45,424 nucleotides of DNA from Myxococcales bacterium (lineage in GTDB: Bacteria; Myxococcota; Polyangia; HGW-17; SLPX01), in NCBI GenBank assembly GCA_007131745.1, contig SLPX01000122.1, positions 1 to 45,424 of the forward strand. The letters run 5' to 3'. Shown piece after piece: positions 35,701 through 41,544 of the stretch; positions within the stretch are counted from its first letter, which is position 1; each line of letters starts with the position of its first letter. The notes under the pieces are model-generated. The model made no database searches. It saw only the letters and a program-made list of their open reading frames with translations, and was not told the origin of the DNA. The position numbers were made by a program, and so were the translations under genes.

Positions 35701-38390
35701 AAAGCTTTCAGATTCAAATCCAGCGCTGTTGAGGGATCTCGGAGTTTGTTTTCGTATATTTCGGCGAGGTTTTTCAATCTTTCAATTTTTTCCGAAGGCT
35801 CCTCTGTGTGTTCAAGCTGTATTTCCAAAACCCCGACGAGTTTCTTATTGTTGTTGGCCTGGGAAAAAATCGGGATGAGCGCCTCAGCCGCTTCCAAATT
35901 CTTCTCATCAATGTTCAATATTTTTTCAAAGCTACCAACAGCTCGCTCCGGCTTTTCCATTTTCTCGAGCCAAAGCGAAGCGGTCTTAAAAAGCAGCTTT
36001 ATTTGTGTTTCAGGATCCTCCTGGGACACCTGCCTATCGATCACGCGAATATACTCTTCCCATTTTTCCTGCTCTGCATAAAAAGCTTCGAGTTCATCCC
36101 ATGCTTTGTCAGCAATATAAAGCTTCTTGAGAGAATCCTGCGCTCTCCTGTTTTCCGGATCAAAAGAAAGCAGCTTTTTCCAGGCCGAAATAGCTCGTTT
36201 CGTGTCCTGAAGCCGATCGGTGAACAAAACACCCAACTCCAGGCACAGTTTTCCACACTCCTCCTTGTCTTCGATCAATTCCACATGTTTTTCACAAACA
36301 CGTGCCAAATCCTCCCACTTCTTCTCCCTCTTGTAGAACGATTCCAGGTTATCCATCGCCTCGATATTCTCTGGATCCGACTCTAAAACCTTTTCCCACA
36401 ACTCGGTGGCCACACCCGGCCGACGAAGTTTTTGTGATGCAAGCCGCGCGACGGACAAGCGACCCTCAAGCTGAGCTTCTTCGTTCGGTGCCATTTCTAT
36501 CTCTTTTTCATACACCGAGATGAGCTTTTCCCAGTCCCGCCTCTTTTCGTACATGTCCTTGAGTTGCTCCAACGCCTCTGCGTTGGTTGCATCTTCTTCC
36601 AACACCGCCTCAAAGGCTTTCACCGCTTCGGCATGATTGTTCCTGTCCATAAACAATCTTGCTATCCTCAAATGAAGATCAACCTTTTCATCCTTTTCTG
36701 TCAGCAACTCCGCCTTTTGTCGGAGAACTTTTATCAGGTCCGTGTATCGCTTGGCGCTTTCAAGGTGTTCGGCCATAGCGTCTAATATTTCCACATCGGC
36801 CGGATCTATTTTTTCGAGTTTCTTAAAACACTCGAGCACTTTCACGTCCAGCTTCATGTGATCCCGGTAAATCCGAACCAATTCGAAAAGAACCGCCTTT
36901 TTCTCACTCTTCGCTTCTTCTGGAAAAGCATTCAATGCATCATTCAATGCATCGGCCGCGCTGTTCCATCTTTCGAGTTCCTTGAGTGCGTTAGCCAACT
37001 TCATCTTCGGGAGAATTGCTTCAGGAAGGGCCTTCACCACCTTCCGCCATGCATCAGGTCCTTTCTCCTTGTGCTCTTCTTCGATCGCTTGAGCCTCGTC
37101 TATGAGCGCTTGTTGCTCTTCGGTAAAGGTCTCTTCGAAGTTTGCCAGGGTTGTGGTTTCTGCTTGCATTTGAGCCTCCGGATGTTCTTCTTCCACTTCC
37201 TGTTCCTCCTGAAAATTTTGGACGGGTTCTTCCTCGAATGTTGCCGAGGCTGTCAAGCCGGCGGCTTCGTTCTTGGAAACATCGTCTACCCGTTCATAAA
37301 AAACCTGTACTTCTTCATGTTCCGGAGCAAGTTCTCTCGCGGCCATGAAAGCTTTTTCGGCTGCTTGTTCATCCTTCAAACAATCAGAAAAAAACGCTCC
37401 GGTCAAAACGTGAAGAAAAACCTTCTCTCCTCTGGACAGATTCAGATCAACCGCTCTATCCAGAGCTCTACGGGCCGTTTCTCGATCTCCGTACTCCACG
37501 AGTTTTTGCAGGGCCGCAAGATCCCCTCCAAAACGAACGCCACGACCATATGCTTCATCAAGGCTTTTCGCAAAAAACCGGCTCGCTTTTTCCGCATCTT
37601 TCAGGCCGGTCAACCACAACCGACCCTTGTTCCTGTACGAAACAAGAACGTTATCCTCTTTTTCTAAAGATTTTTCCAGATCGTTTTCATGAAAATCGAA
37701 AAGATCTTCAGGCCGGTCCATTCGTACCAGCATTTTTTCCAATTCTATTTTCGCGTATTCATTTTCCGGATCCGCTTCCAGAATATTCCTGAAATAAGCC
37801 GACGCAACGGCCGGATTATGGTTGCCTACGATCATTCCCGCGCTTAGAAGAGTCCTCACTTGGATGTCCATTGACAAATCCCCGATCCCCTCCTGAATCC
37901 TTTCCGCTTCTTCTTGCCACTTAGCGGGATCGTGACGACAAGCCTGTAATTCAATCTCCGCGTGCTCCGCTCCTTTTTCCTTCGCTTTTTCAAACGATCC
38001 ACCGGCTTCAGCCCACCTTCCAAGGCTCATAAGCCGGTATCCTAGCCTAAAATAATATTTTACAATGTCGGAATCATCAGTGCACATTCCGGCAAGAAGG
38101 CGGATCGCTTTCACGGCCTCGGAAAAATTGCGGCTTGTTTCGTAAACGTCTATCGCTGCAATCAATGCTTCTTTGTTATTCTGGTCGGCCTTAAACGCAC
38201 TCTTGTAACAGGAAACCGCAAGGTCGCTTTCATACATCTCTTCCCACGCCATGTTTCCGAGTTCCACGAGTAACGCAGACTGAATAAGCGGGTCATCCTC
38301 TGCTTTTACAGCGCTCTTTATTCCATCTATGATTGCGTCCCAGCGCCTGGTGGCAAGCAGAAACCTCTCTCTCTCCTTGCGCAAGTCCAT
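26727..38390 (-). CDS. Giant TPR protein (3,887 residues), AgmK/GltI-like, with degenerate M48-like C-terminal domain
   Basis: An N-terminal TPR region (about 1-370) is followed by an acidic low-complexity linker (about 375-445). A very long array of 75-77-residue modules (two helical hairpins each, with W-x2-L, EIYE and DPxNxxA motifs) reaches about residue 3,550. A non-repeat C-terminal domain spans about 3,633-3,887 (26730-27494). There is no signal peptide or membrane helix. The ATG at 38,390 has AGGAGG ten bases upstream. It lies downstream of the GltG/PglI-like gene, in the same neighbourhood as AgmK/GltI, the giant TPR protein of Myxococcus gliding, so a cytoplasmic scaffold for the envelope complex is the best guess. 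The C-terminal domain has REIS-Y where an M48 peptidase has HExxH, so it should not be an active protease. Family membership is certain for TPR and moderate for AgmK orthology. Confidence 0.9.
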   Translation of the reverse strand: MDLRKERERFLLATRRWDAIIDGIKSAVKAEDDPLIQSALLVELGNMAWEEMYESDLAVSCYKSAFKADQNNKEALIAAIDVYETSRNFSEAVKAIRLLAGMCTDDSDIVKYYFRLGYRLMSLGRWAEAGGSFEKAKEKGAEHAEIELQACRHDPAKWQEEAERIQEGIGDLSMDIQVRTLLSAGMIVGNHNPAVASAYFRNILEADPENEYAKIELEKMLVRMDRPEDLFDFHENDLEKSLEKEDNVLVSYRNKGRLWLTGLKDAEKASRFFAKSLDEAYGRGVRFGGDLAALQKLVEYGDRETARRALDRAVDLNLSRGEKVFLHVLTGAFFSDCLKDEQAAEKAFMAARELAPEHEEVQVFYERVDDVSKNEAAGLTASATFEEEPVQNFQEEQEVEEEHPEAQMQAETTTLANFEETFTEEQQALIDEAQAIEEEHKEKGPDAWRKVVKALPEAILPKMKLANALKELERWNSAADALNDALNAFPEEAKSEKKAVLFELVRIYRDHMKLDVKVLECFKKLEKIDPADVEILDAMAEHLESAKRYTDLIKVLRQKAELLTEKDEKVDLHLRIARLFMDRNNHAEAVKAFEAVLEEDATNAEALEQLKDMYEKRRDWEKLISVYEKEIEMAPNEEAQLEGRLSVARLASQKLRRPGVATELWEKVLESDPENIEAMDNLESFYKREKKWEDLARVCEKHVELIEDKEECGKLCLELGVLFTDRLQDTKRAISAWKKLLSFDPENRRAQDSLKKLYIADKAWDELEAFYAEQEKWEEYIRVIDRQVSQEDPETQIKLLFKTASLWLEKMEKPERAVGSFEKILNIDEKNLEAAEALIPIFSQANNNKKLVGVLEIQLEHTEEPSEKIERLKNLAEIYENKLRDPSTALDLNLKAFDIVWQEEWVREELERLADITKKWTSLLGAYEGVFDKFSEPEDSLPLRRVVARIYEKELGDLEKALEVNKSILEILPDDLDAVEALERLYIAKASFEDLVQVYTRKLDLVVDEEKRREILFKMAQLSEEELENPQDAIGHYKNIIEMGDDINALQALDRLYENAESWEELAGTLERKLMLIDPDDRKGLCEAKYRLGQIKETKLESPAEAISAYRDILEIDPIHEGARESLEKRLEDEDFKLEAANILQPIYEEQAEWEKLVYVYEIQVKGNEDSPQTSVELLLKIGEIWGQRLGDSSKAFDAYKRAFEKDPTNEQARGALVKICEIDENWRDLVSLYDTAVKKDIDPSLRRELFINLARIQDAQLENWEHAVDAYRNALAIEPDDMDSLEALEQIFSRREAWPDLLEIYRKKTELSTDSEDREKLFFQMAYLQEEMLGKIPEAIETYREIITADDTNLKALQALDRLYTQQEAWHELADNLTRQLDLTDADSDEHVVLLNRLAELRKSRLGEEGAAVETYRKVLQEDPENEQALASLEAMLNSEEHQLNVAQILEPIYRMRDDWQNSIRVYEVMVQNTFDPVKKLELLHGIGELYEIAGDDGASAFATYGRALAEDPMNEETQSRLERLCRELGNWEELVQLYRKQAADTVDTELGVILLTRVAEIYDAQLEDLEKSAAAYYQVLEINPERIEAADALEHLFTRMDDSSRLVQILLKKSEMIADIEERKNLCYRAAQIQKDILENLDAAIEIYSKVLEMDESDMASLNALEGLYVHQERWENLKDVYIKKAELAPTDEDRKKMLYVLGQVYDVELKDALRAIETYRSILDIDPEDLEAVQALDRLYEATENWYELLNILEREEELAEGSAEVVGLKHRMGLLWEQKMEDLSRSVECYREVLEMDPTHDPTLEALDRIVHGEKEPLLAAGVLEPVYREGMDWEKLVDVYEVMVKHTEESAQRVDLLHRAAGLYEQQLETYERAFDAYGRALEEDPTNEQTIGQLERLASQTEAWETLAGLYENQLEKILDSQLQISMLLKVARVYEEELEQPENAVRKYERALEHDPECRQAVLSLDRLFEAMQKWESLTDVLRREIRMSVSDEEMVSLQFRLGQIYEQNIGNMDAALECYRDILTTLPGHSATLAALELLFTEGIKQPEIAEILEPFYSDHGHWEKLVRILEVQLGFVEDLVDRMAAIQRIAEIYENQLVDSVESFRWWGTAYLEDPTSELVVEELERLADSTDSWEDLVEVYQKASETKADDPGLMKMILLRKARICENRTQDHAQWEDALLKVLAIDERDAEALAGLDRLYTHARMYEELASVLKRRVELADVPDDVISFHFRLAEIQEVFLEDSDGAVKSYKAVLEEEMRNPRALEGLEKIYFGREQWKELYGVYEQLLDVAAGDSEMADCYARMAKIASDALEDPEDAQQKWHQVLDLRGEDPVALEALADLFEEASRWQDLVEILERQVDVMEEPADRIGVLDRLGRIHRDNLQQDREAIGVFNRIMEIDPSNTYALWVLAELYRQTQAWEEQAQTLYELVRIGTTEAEMSDEQLIDLYGQIGELQGQVLMRPDDAIEAWQRVLDLDPGSFKALGELETLFTAEMRWPECVRVLEQKVNALADINEKIEVLLQIANIWEDKEMHPVNAAEAYERVLELDPGHMTASTNVENIYRENEEWAKLVDILLGRIEYIQSTDGRVEILQQTAKIYEENMAPPDLDSAFQTLLFAFELDYTNEITANELERLASATDRWNELLTKYNEEVQQLTDVATKCELLVKIGRWYGEKLNHPEYAIASLKQALQLDHNNRSALAGLGDFYKHQGQWAELVQVLTRRAELEEDPAVLTILYYQMGEIYENKLSNVMESAQAIQLSIQAYQKSLQSDDANEKTLQSLERLYRQSQQWENLVDILKKKAELVEDTDAVIDLKYSIGELYEDRLDDAYRAIESYKEILTVDPQHLPALKSLEKLYEKTGQMEEYLDVLEQQLDYVGTDEERITKYNQMAAVWEEHFDKVSRATECYEKILLIDEKNEEAYRALERLYRQEAQWEDLVDAYSKHINAIHSPADRIELLRLSGEVYERELKDPDRAIDAYRAIFDYDTNYLVAVTALARLYENVSDWDNALEMLQHLAELEQDPVMQVDIHHRTGHILQEAMHDVAGAEEEYVKALELDPAYVPSMTALTEIYKERNDWMKAAKMMIKAEEHTNNILERTRLLRDAGIIYLDYLEEKSMAKDLLIRAVELDPEHVEAAKPLSALLFEDEDFEQLETIMDMLVRKAEGADKSELNELYYRAGYTSHKLGKLDKALKYYQAAYDIDSTQLPTLKGMAKILYDQEQWDRSFKIFQTMLVHHRDDQTSEEITDIFYRLGNIKQKLGQRKKALNMYEKALEVDPAHRDTLLAVIDLQEKQKDWDAVIHAKRALLQSSDEDEKFKILEEIGDIYNDKQANPQKSIAAYQEALEIDPGSHYVLQKLMERYYSTKQWKKAISIIDKFIEMESDPKVRFKYAYAAAAIFRDELKALDESMEYFNRCLDDNWEHLKAFEALDKICTQKKDWKALERNYRKMIKRLPPEGQEKLGVMLWHGLGEIYRSRMRNYDSAVAAFDVAAKLDPDNSQRHQILGELYETIGGPEAMQKAVVEYQRVLKFEPGRVDIFKKLFHLYNTELREYDKAWCVASALRFYRKIEPQEQRLLESYPQNNLVRAKQRLGDEMWSRFIFHEEENRIIGAILGIIAPAVAYTSGRPLKQYGLKRKDARPLATDKLMFTRLFNYVLQVLNIQAMPDLYIRDQQPGGMVSGVAIEKGQLLPFCIAGGSLLQGRNEKELAFAIAREISYLRPEHLILRILGNVNPGALKSLLLSALTLVNPQLKLPGVDPAVLQQQAQLIQKGIQPSQLSVLNSMAKKLMANPEAVDLARWLNGVEATTNRAGFVLCNDLAVAANMVRVSDRGGVPVGGRTMEEKLSDLVLYSVSEPYFEIRKQLGMSIGQQ

Positions 38391-38444
38391 AAGCAGTTAT
38401 CCTCCTATAGTTATTGGGATAAACGGCTGAAAAGAACAGCGCCT

Positions 38445-38474
38445 TTTATATCACACAACCTTTTTTAGATCCAA
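38445..38474 (-). promoter_or_regulatory. Predicted promoter of the giant TPR gene
   Basis: On the minus strand TTGGAT (38469-38474) and TATAAA (38445-38450) are separated by 18 bases, about 55 bases upstream of the giant TPR start. It lies in the 216-base gap after the GltG-like gene, so the giant gene may be transcribed on its own as well as from the upstream operon. The -35 match is only partial. Confidence 0.4.
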
Positions 38475-38606
38475 CAGAAACAGACTCTTAAAACGGTTTG
38501 TTTTTAAAACATTAATGCACGAATCTCTTTGTTTCATAAACAAAAAGAACCAGAACAGCAGAATTTATGTCGGAGTGAAAAAGGAGTCAACCGGGCTAAA
38601 GGAAAA

Positions 38607-40826
38607 TCAAACGGCTCCCGGCCTGAAATTGAAGGGATAATTGACGACGACTATGCCTCCTTCGGGCCTCGGGAATCGCCATCTCCTGATGGAACGCTGG
38701 ATGCATTGCTCTGTTCGGGAATGATTCAAGGTACTCGAGGTAACCGCAACAGATGTCACCGTTCCGGTTTGACTTATTATGAACTGTACCTGGACCTGTC
38801 CCTGCAGTTTCTGATTGGTCGCCAAACCTTCAGAAACATAACAGAAACGAATTTCAGCCAAATGTCTTCGGATGACACGGCGGATGATGTTAGCATCCAA
38901 TGTACCCTGCACACGGGCGGTTCCGGCGTAAACCTGAACTTTCTTGGTCTTGTGGCCACCGATTCCATATCCTCCTCTTCCACCGGCGCCGAATCCACCG
39001 CCTCCGCCACCGCCACCGCCCATCCCGGCTCCCCATCCACCAAGACCGATCCCGCCGGCGCCCGATCCACCACCGCCTCGGCCACCACCCAGTCCGAGTC
39101 CGCCGAGTCCATAAGCATCCCCTACAGTGTGACCTGTCAGGCCTCCCAGTGCGTTTTCCGCTTCAGCGCTTACAGCAGATTCACGACCGAAAACAGAAGC
39201 CAGCGCTTGTCCGTCCATCCTTCCGAGGACGCCCAGCATTCCGGCTCCACGAGCCTGCGAAACACTTTGGGAACTCTTCAGCGGATTGGGAGGCCCGGAT
39301 CCTTCGGCCTTGATTCTTTCGTCCACGGGGCCTTCACCAGGGGTTTCCGCTTTGTCATCAGAGCGTTCGGTCGGTTTTTTCTTTTCTTCCTCTTTTTGCT
39401 TTGCTTCGAGTTCCTTTTGATGATCTCGAAGTTGCGCTCGGGAAAGCTTTGCAAACCGGTTTGAAGCCTCCAGACTGTCCGACTGCATGGTATCAGCGTC
39501 CGTGGGCATGGAAAACAGCAGGAACATTAAAAGTGCGTGCCCAACAAAGGAAAGGCTGTAATATGCATAAGCCGTCCACTCTCTCTGGCGTTTGCCGGCC
39601 ACCGCTTTTCCGGGTTTGACCGAAGCTATCTCGAAGTGACTGTTTCCGAGATTCATTCTTACGACGCCGTCGGCTGGAACGCCGAATGCATAAGTATTCG
39701 GAAAATCACCTGCAGACGAAGCCTGCCCGCTTTCAACAAGGGCTTTTAAGGGGATTTTCTCACCCTCCGAAGACTCATACTCCCCTTCCATCTTCTCGGT
39801 GAACAAGACCTGGTAGCTCACACCATCCGTTTTTACAAGGGGAAATCTGTAAACTCCGGGAGGCAATAGTTGTTCCGGAAGATGATAAGTGGATCGAGGA
39901 TCACTTCCAATTGTAAAATTGGGATCGGTTTTTTCCTGTTGCCAGCGTGACATCCCGAAAATAAAGAGCACAAGGCCGCCCAGTGTAGCTCCTAGTGCCC
40001 CCAGCTCCATTGCTATGCTGCCTCTTACTCTCGGCACAAACCGATCGGAAAGACCTCTCTCCCGCAAAAAGACCGCAACTTCCGCCTGGTGTTCTTTCTG
40101 TCTGTTTATGTGCCATACTTCCGCGACGAAGAGGCCGACACCCAGCAGGAACAGCAAAACGCCCAAGCCGAAGCCGCTGATCGTCAAAATTGACGGCCTG
40201 CCGGACTTGGGATTCGTCAGGTGGACCATCTTTCTGTCTTCAGAAAGATATCCGGCTCGAACCTGCACACTCTGGCCCGCATCTGCTTCAACTTCCTCTA
40301 TTTCAGAGGGAGTCAGGCTGATAGGTGTAAATGCCGGTTCCTGTTCTATAGCCGGTTGAGGCTGGTCGCCTCCCAAAATGTCACCGAACCCCGGAACCGC
40401 GGCCTGGCCCATTCCAGGAATAGCAGCCCCTCCAAGTCCGGGAACTCCGGGAGCGCCTCCGAAAACACCCGCTGCAGGCCCAGGCTGAGCACCAGGAGTC
40501 GGCACGGAAGGAACTGCTCCCAATTGAGCAACTTCAACCACCACGCGGGTGTCGCCAAGTTGAATCTCATCCCCGTTTTTCAACCGGCTTTTGTTTACCT
40601 TTTGTCCGTTGACTATGGTTCCCTTGGCTGATCCGAGATCCGAAATAAATATTTCGGAAGGGGATTGCACCTGGATGTACGCGTGCATCCTCGAAACCGA
40701 CTCGTCGTCCAGACGAAGGTGGGCCGATGACAGCTTTCCGACCTTTATCACTTCTTGAGACAGGGTTTCCGTTCGAATAAGCTGACCGCGTTGATAAATT
40801 TTGAAGGTCAAGGGGACCTTGCTCAT
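38607..40826 (-). CDS. gltG: GltG/PglI-like protein: FHA domain, membrane helices and AgmX/PglI TonB-like C-terminus
   Basis: From ATG 40,826 (GAGGAGG, five-base spacing) the protein has 739 residues. An FHA domain spans about 5-98 (S46, H48, G70 and N73 in the usual places). A Pro/Gly-rich linker (about 102-165) follows, then three hydrophobic helices at about 212-236, 269-292 and 419-440, a Lys/Glu-rich periplasmic stalk and a very Gly-rich segment (about 571-625). The AgmX/PglI C-terminal domain (about 636-735) has paired cysteines C662 and C708, and WRFPRPEGG. This is the layout of GltG of the Myxococcus gliding complex, which links cytoplasm and periplasm: the FHA domain reads phosphothreonine signals and the TonB-like domain contacts outer parts. 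Three helices are more than I recall for GltG. The GltD-, GltE- and GltF-like genes upstream support the name. Confidence 0.85.
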   Translation of the reverse strand: MSKVPLTFKIYQRGQLIRTETLSQEVIKVGKLSSAHLRLDDESVSRMHAYIQVQSPSEIFISDLGSAKGTIVNGQKVNKSRLKNGDEIQLGDTRVVVEVAQLGAVPSVPTPGAQPGPAAGVFGGAPGVPGLGGAAIPGMGQAAVPGFGDILGGDQPQPAIEQEPAFTPISLTPSEIEEVEADAGQSVQVRAGYLSEDRKMVHLTNPKSGRPSILTISGFGLGVLLFLLGVGLFVAEVWHINRQKEHQAEVAVFLRERGLSDRFVPRVRGSIAMELGALGATLGGLVLFIFGMSRWQQEKTDPNFTIGSDPRSTYHLPEQLLPPGVYRFPLVKTDGVSYQVLFTEKMEGEYESSEGEKIPLKALVESGQASSAGDFPNTYAFGVPADGVVRMNLGNSHFEIASVKPGKAVAGKRQREWTAYAYYSLSFVGHALLMFLLFSMPTDADTMQSDSLEASNRFAKLSRAQLRDHQKELEAKQKEEEKKKPTERSDDKAETPGEGPVDERIKAEGSGPPNPLKSSQSVSQARGAGMLGVLGRMDGQALASVFGRESAVSAEAENALGGLTGHTVGDAYGLGGLGLGGGRGGGGSGAGGIGLGGWGAGMGGGGGGGGGFGAGGRGGYGIGGHKTKKVQVYAGTARVQGTLDANIIRRVIRRHLAEIRFCYVSEGLATNQKLQGQVQVQFIISQTGTVTSVAVTSSTLNHSRTEQCIQRSIRRWRFPRPEGGIVVVNYPFNFRPGAV

Positions 40827-40971
40827 CACGTCCTCCTCATCTTGCGCTGGATCGCCACTATACTAGCCCTCTTTCGCATTGGAGGCAGCGCCTTTTCCCT
40901 CCAAAGCGAACCTGTTTTTCCAAAAATGCCCTCTTCAAAGAGCCATCGGTTTTTCTTCAGGAAACCGATTA

Positions 40972-41223
40972 TTATATATCCTCTGCAGACTTCACCATTT
41001 CCGGCACAAAATCGAATCTATATTCAATGAGTGTCTTGAAATCAATCTTGAGATCTCCCCCCAGAAATTGTCCGGATGGAGACAAAAGACTTCCTTCGAT
41101 GTCGTCGCCTTCAAAAGTAAAGACTTTCTTCTTGGTGTAACCGCCTTCAGGTTGGGCTATCGCCTCTGTAACTGCGGTCAAAAGAAGAACTGCGCCAACC
41201 AGTGAAATGATTTTCCTTAACAT
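40972..41223 (-). CDS. Small exported protein in the GltF position
   Basis: This 83-residue protein has a signal peptide (basic MLRK, hydrophobic ISLVGAVLLLTAV, likely cut after AIA at residue 23). A small soluble domain follows, with the phrase FEGDDIEG and a C-terminus ending in FVPEMVKSAEDI. AGGAGG is five bases before the ATG. It is probably periplasmic. It sits between the GltE-like lipoprotein gene and the GltG-like gene, where Myxococcus has the small gltF, and that is the main basis for the suggestion; I cannot confirm homology by eye. It lies 145 bases before the GltG start with no terminator visible, so the two are probably cotranscribed. It is clearly a real gene: strong ribosome binding site, signal peptide and conserved context. 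Confidence 0.75.
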   Translation of the reverse strand: MLRKIISLVGAVLLLTAVTEAIAQPEGGYTKKKVFTFEGDDIEGSLLSPSGQFLGGDLKIDFKTLIEYRFDFVPEMVKSAEDI

Positions 41224-41542
41224 TCCATCCTCCTGAAATTGCAGGGGTTCCGGCTAAGAACCCTCCAGCTCACGGCAATCCGAAACCGTTTTTTCTGACC
41301 GCTCGATTTCGGAAACCAGCTTTTTCAAACTCAAAAAGAACGCCTTTGAGCGCGACCTTTCTACTATCTTTACAAAACTATGGACAACTCTCCATGTGGA
41401 AAGTTCCTGGTAAATTTTAGCAAAGCCTAGGCAAAAAAACAAAGTCTATCTTTTTTTTCAACCGGAGCTTACACCATTTTTTCTCTTTTTGGTACCTTGA
41501 TTCCAAGCAAAATCCACACAACCTTTTTCCAATACGTGGATT
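41224..41542. other. Intergenic region between the GltE- and GltF-like genes
   Basis: This 319-base gap is long for an otherwise compact gene block. It contains a predicted minus-strand promoter (41414-41442), an imperfect terminator-like hairpin at the GltE end (41509-41544), and a second short hairpin formed by GGGTTC (41245-41250) and GAACCC (41258-41263) near the GltF-like ribosome binding site. A 62-codon open frame at 41254-41442 has no good start signal and overlaps the predicted promoter, so I do not call it. Confidence 0.5.
41414..41442 (-). promoter_or_regulatory. Predicted promoter of the GltF-GltG transcript
   Basis: On the minus strand TTGTTT (41437-41442) and TAAAAT (41414-41419) are separated by exactly 17 bases. 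The -10 box matches the consensus at five of six positions and the -35 at three. It lies about 190 bases upstream of the small GltF-like gene and would start a transcript covering it and the GltG-like gene. Confidence 0.38.
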
Positions 41543-41544
41543 TT
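41509..41544 (-). terminator. Hairpin at the end of the GltE-like gene, possible weak terminator
   Basis: AAAATCCAC (41509-41517) and GTGGATTTT (41536-41544) form a perfect 9-bp inverted repeat around an 18-base loop, overlapping the stop codon of the GltE-like gene. The terminal T run is part of the stem and is not followed by more T, so termination would be inefficient. It may also protect or process the mRNA between the two halves of the cluster. Confidence 0.35.

Noticed and set aside
38529..39464. 311-codon plus-strand open frame opposite the end of the GltG-like gene
   Set aside because: It is Ser/Thr/Ala-rich because it mirrors the Gly-rich coding region. The minus-strand frame encodes the conserved AgmX/PglI domain.
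41254..41442. 62-codon open frame between the GltE- and GltF-like genes on the minus strand
   Set aside because: It has no convincing ribosome binding site, overlaps a predicted promoter, and its sequence shows no domain or signal peptide.
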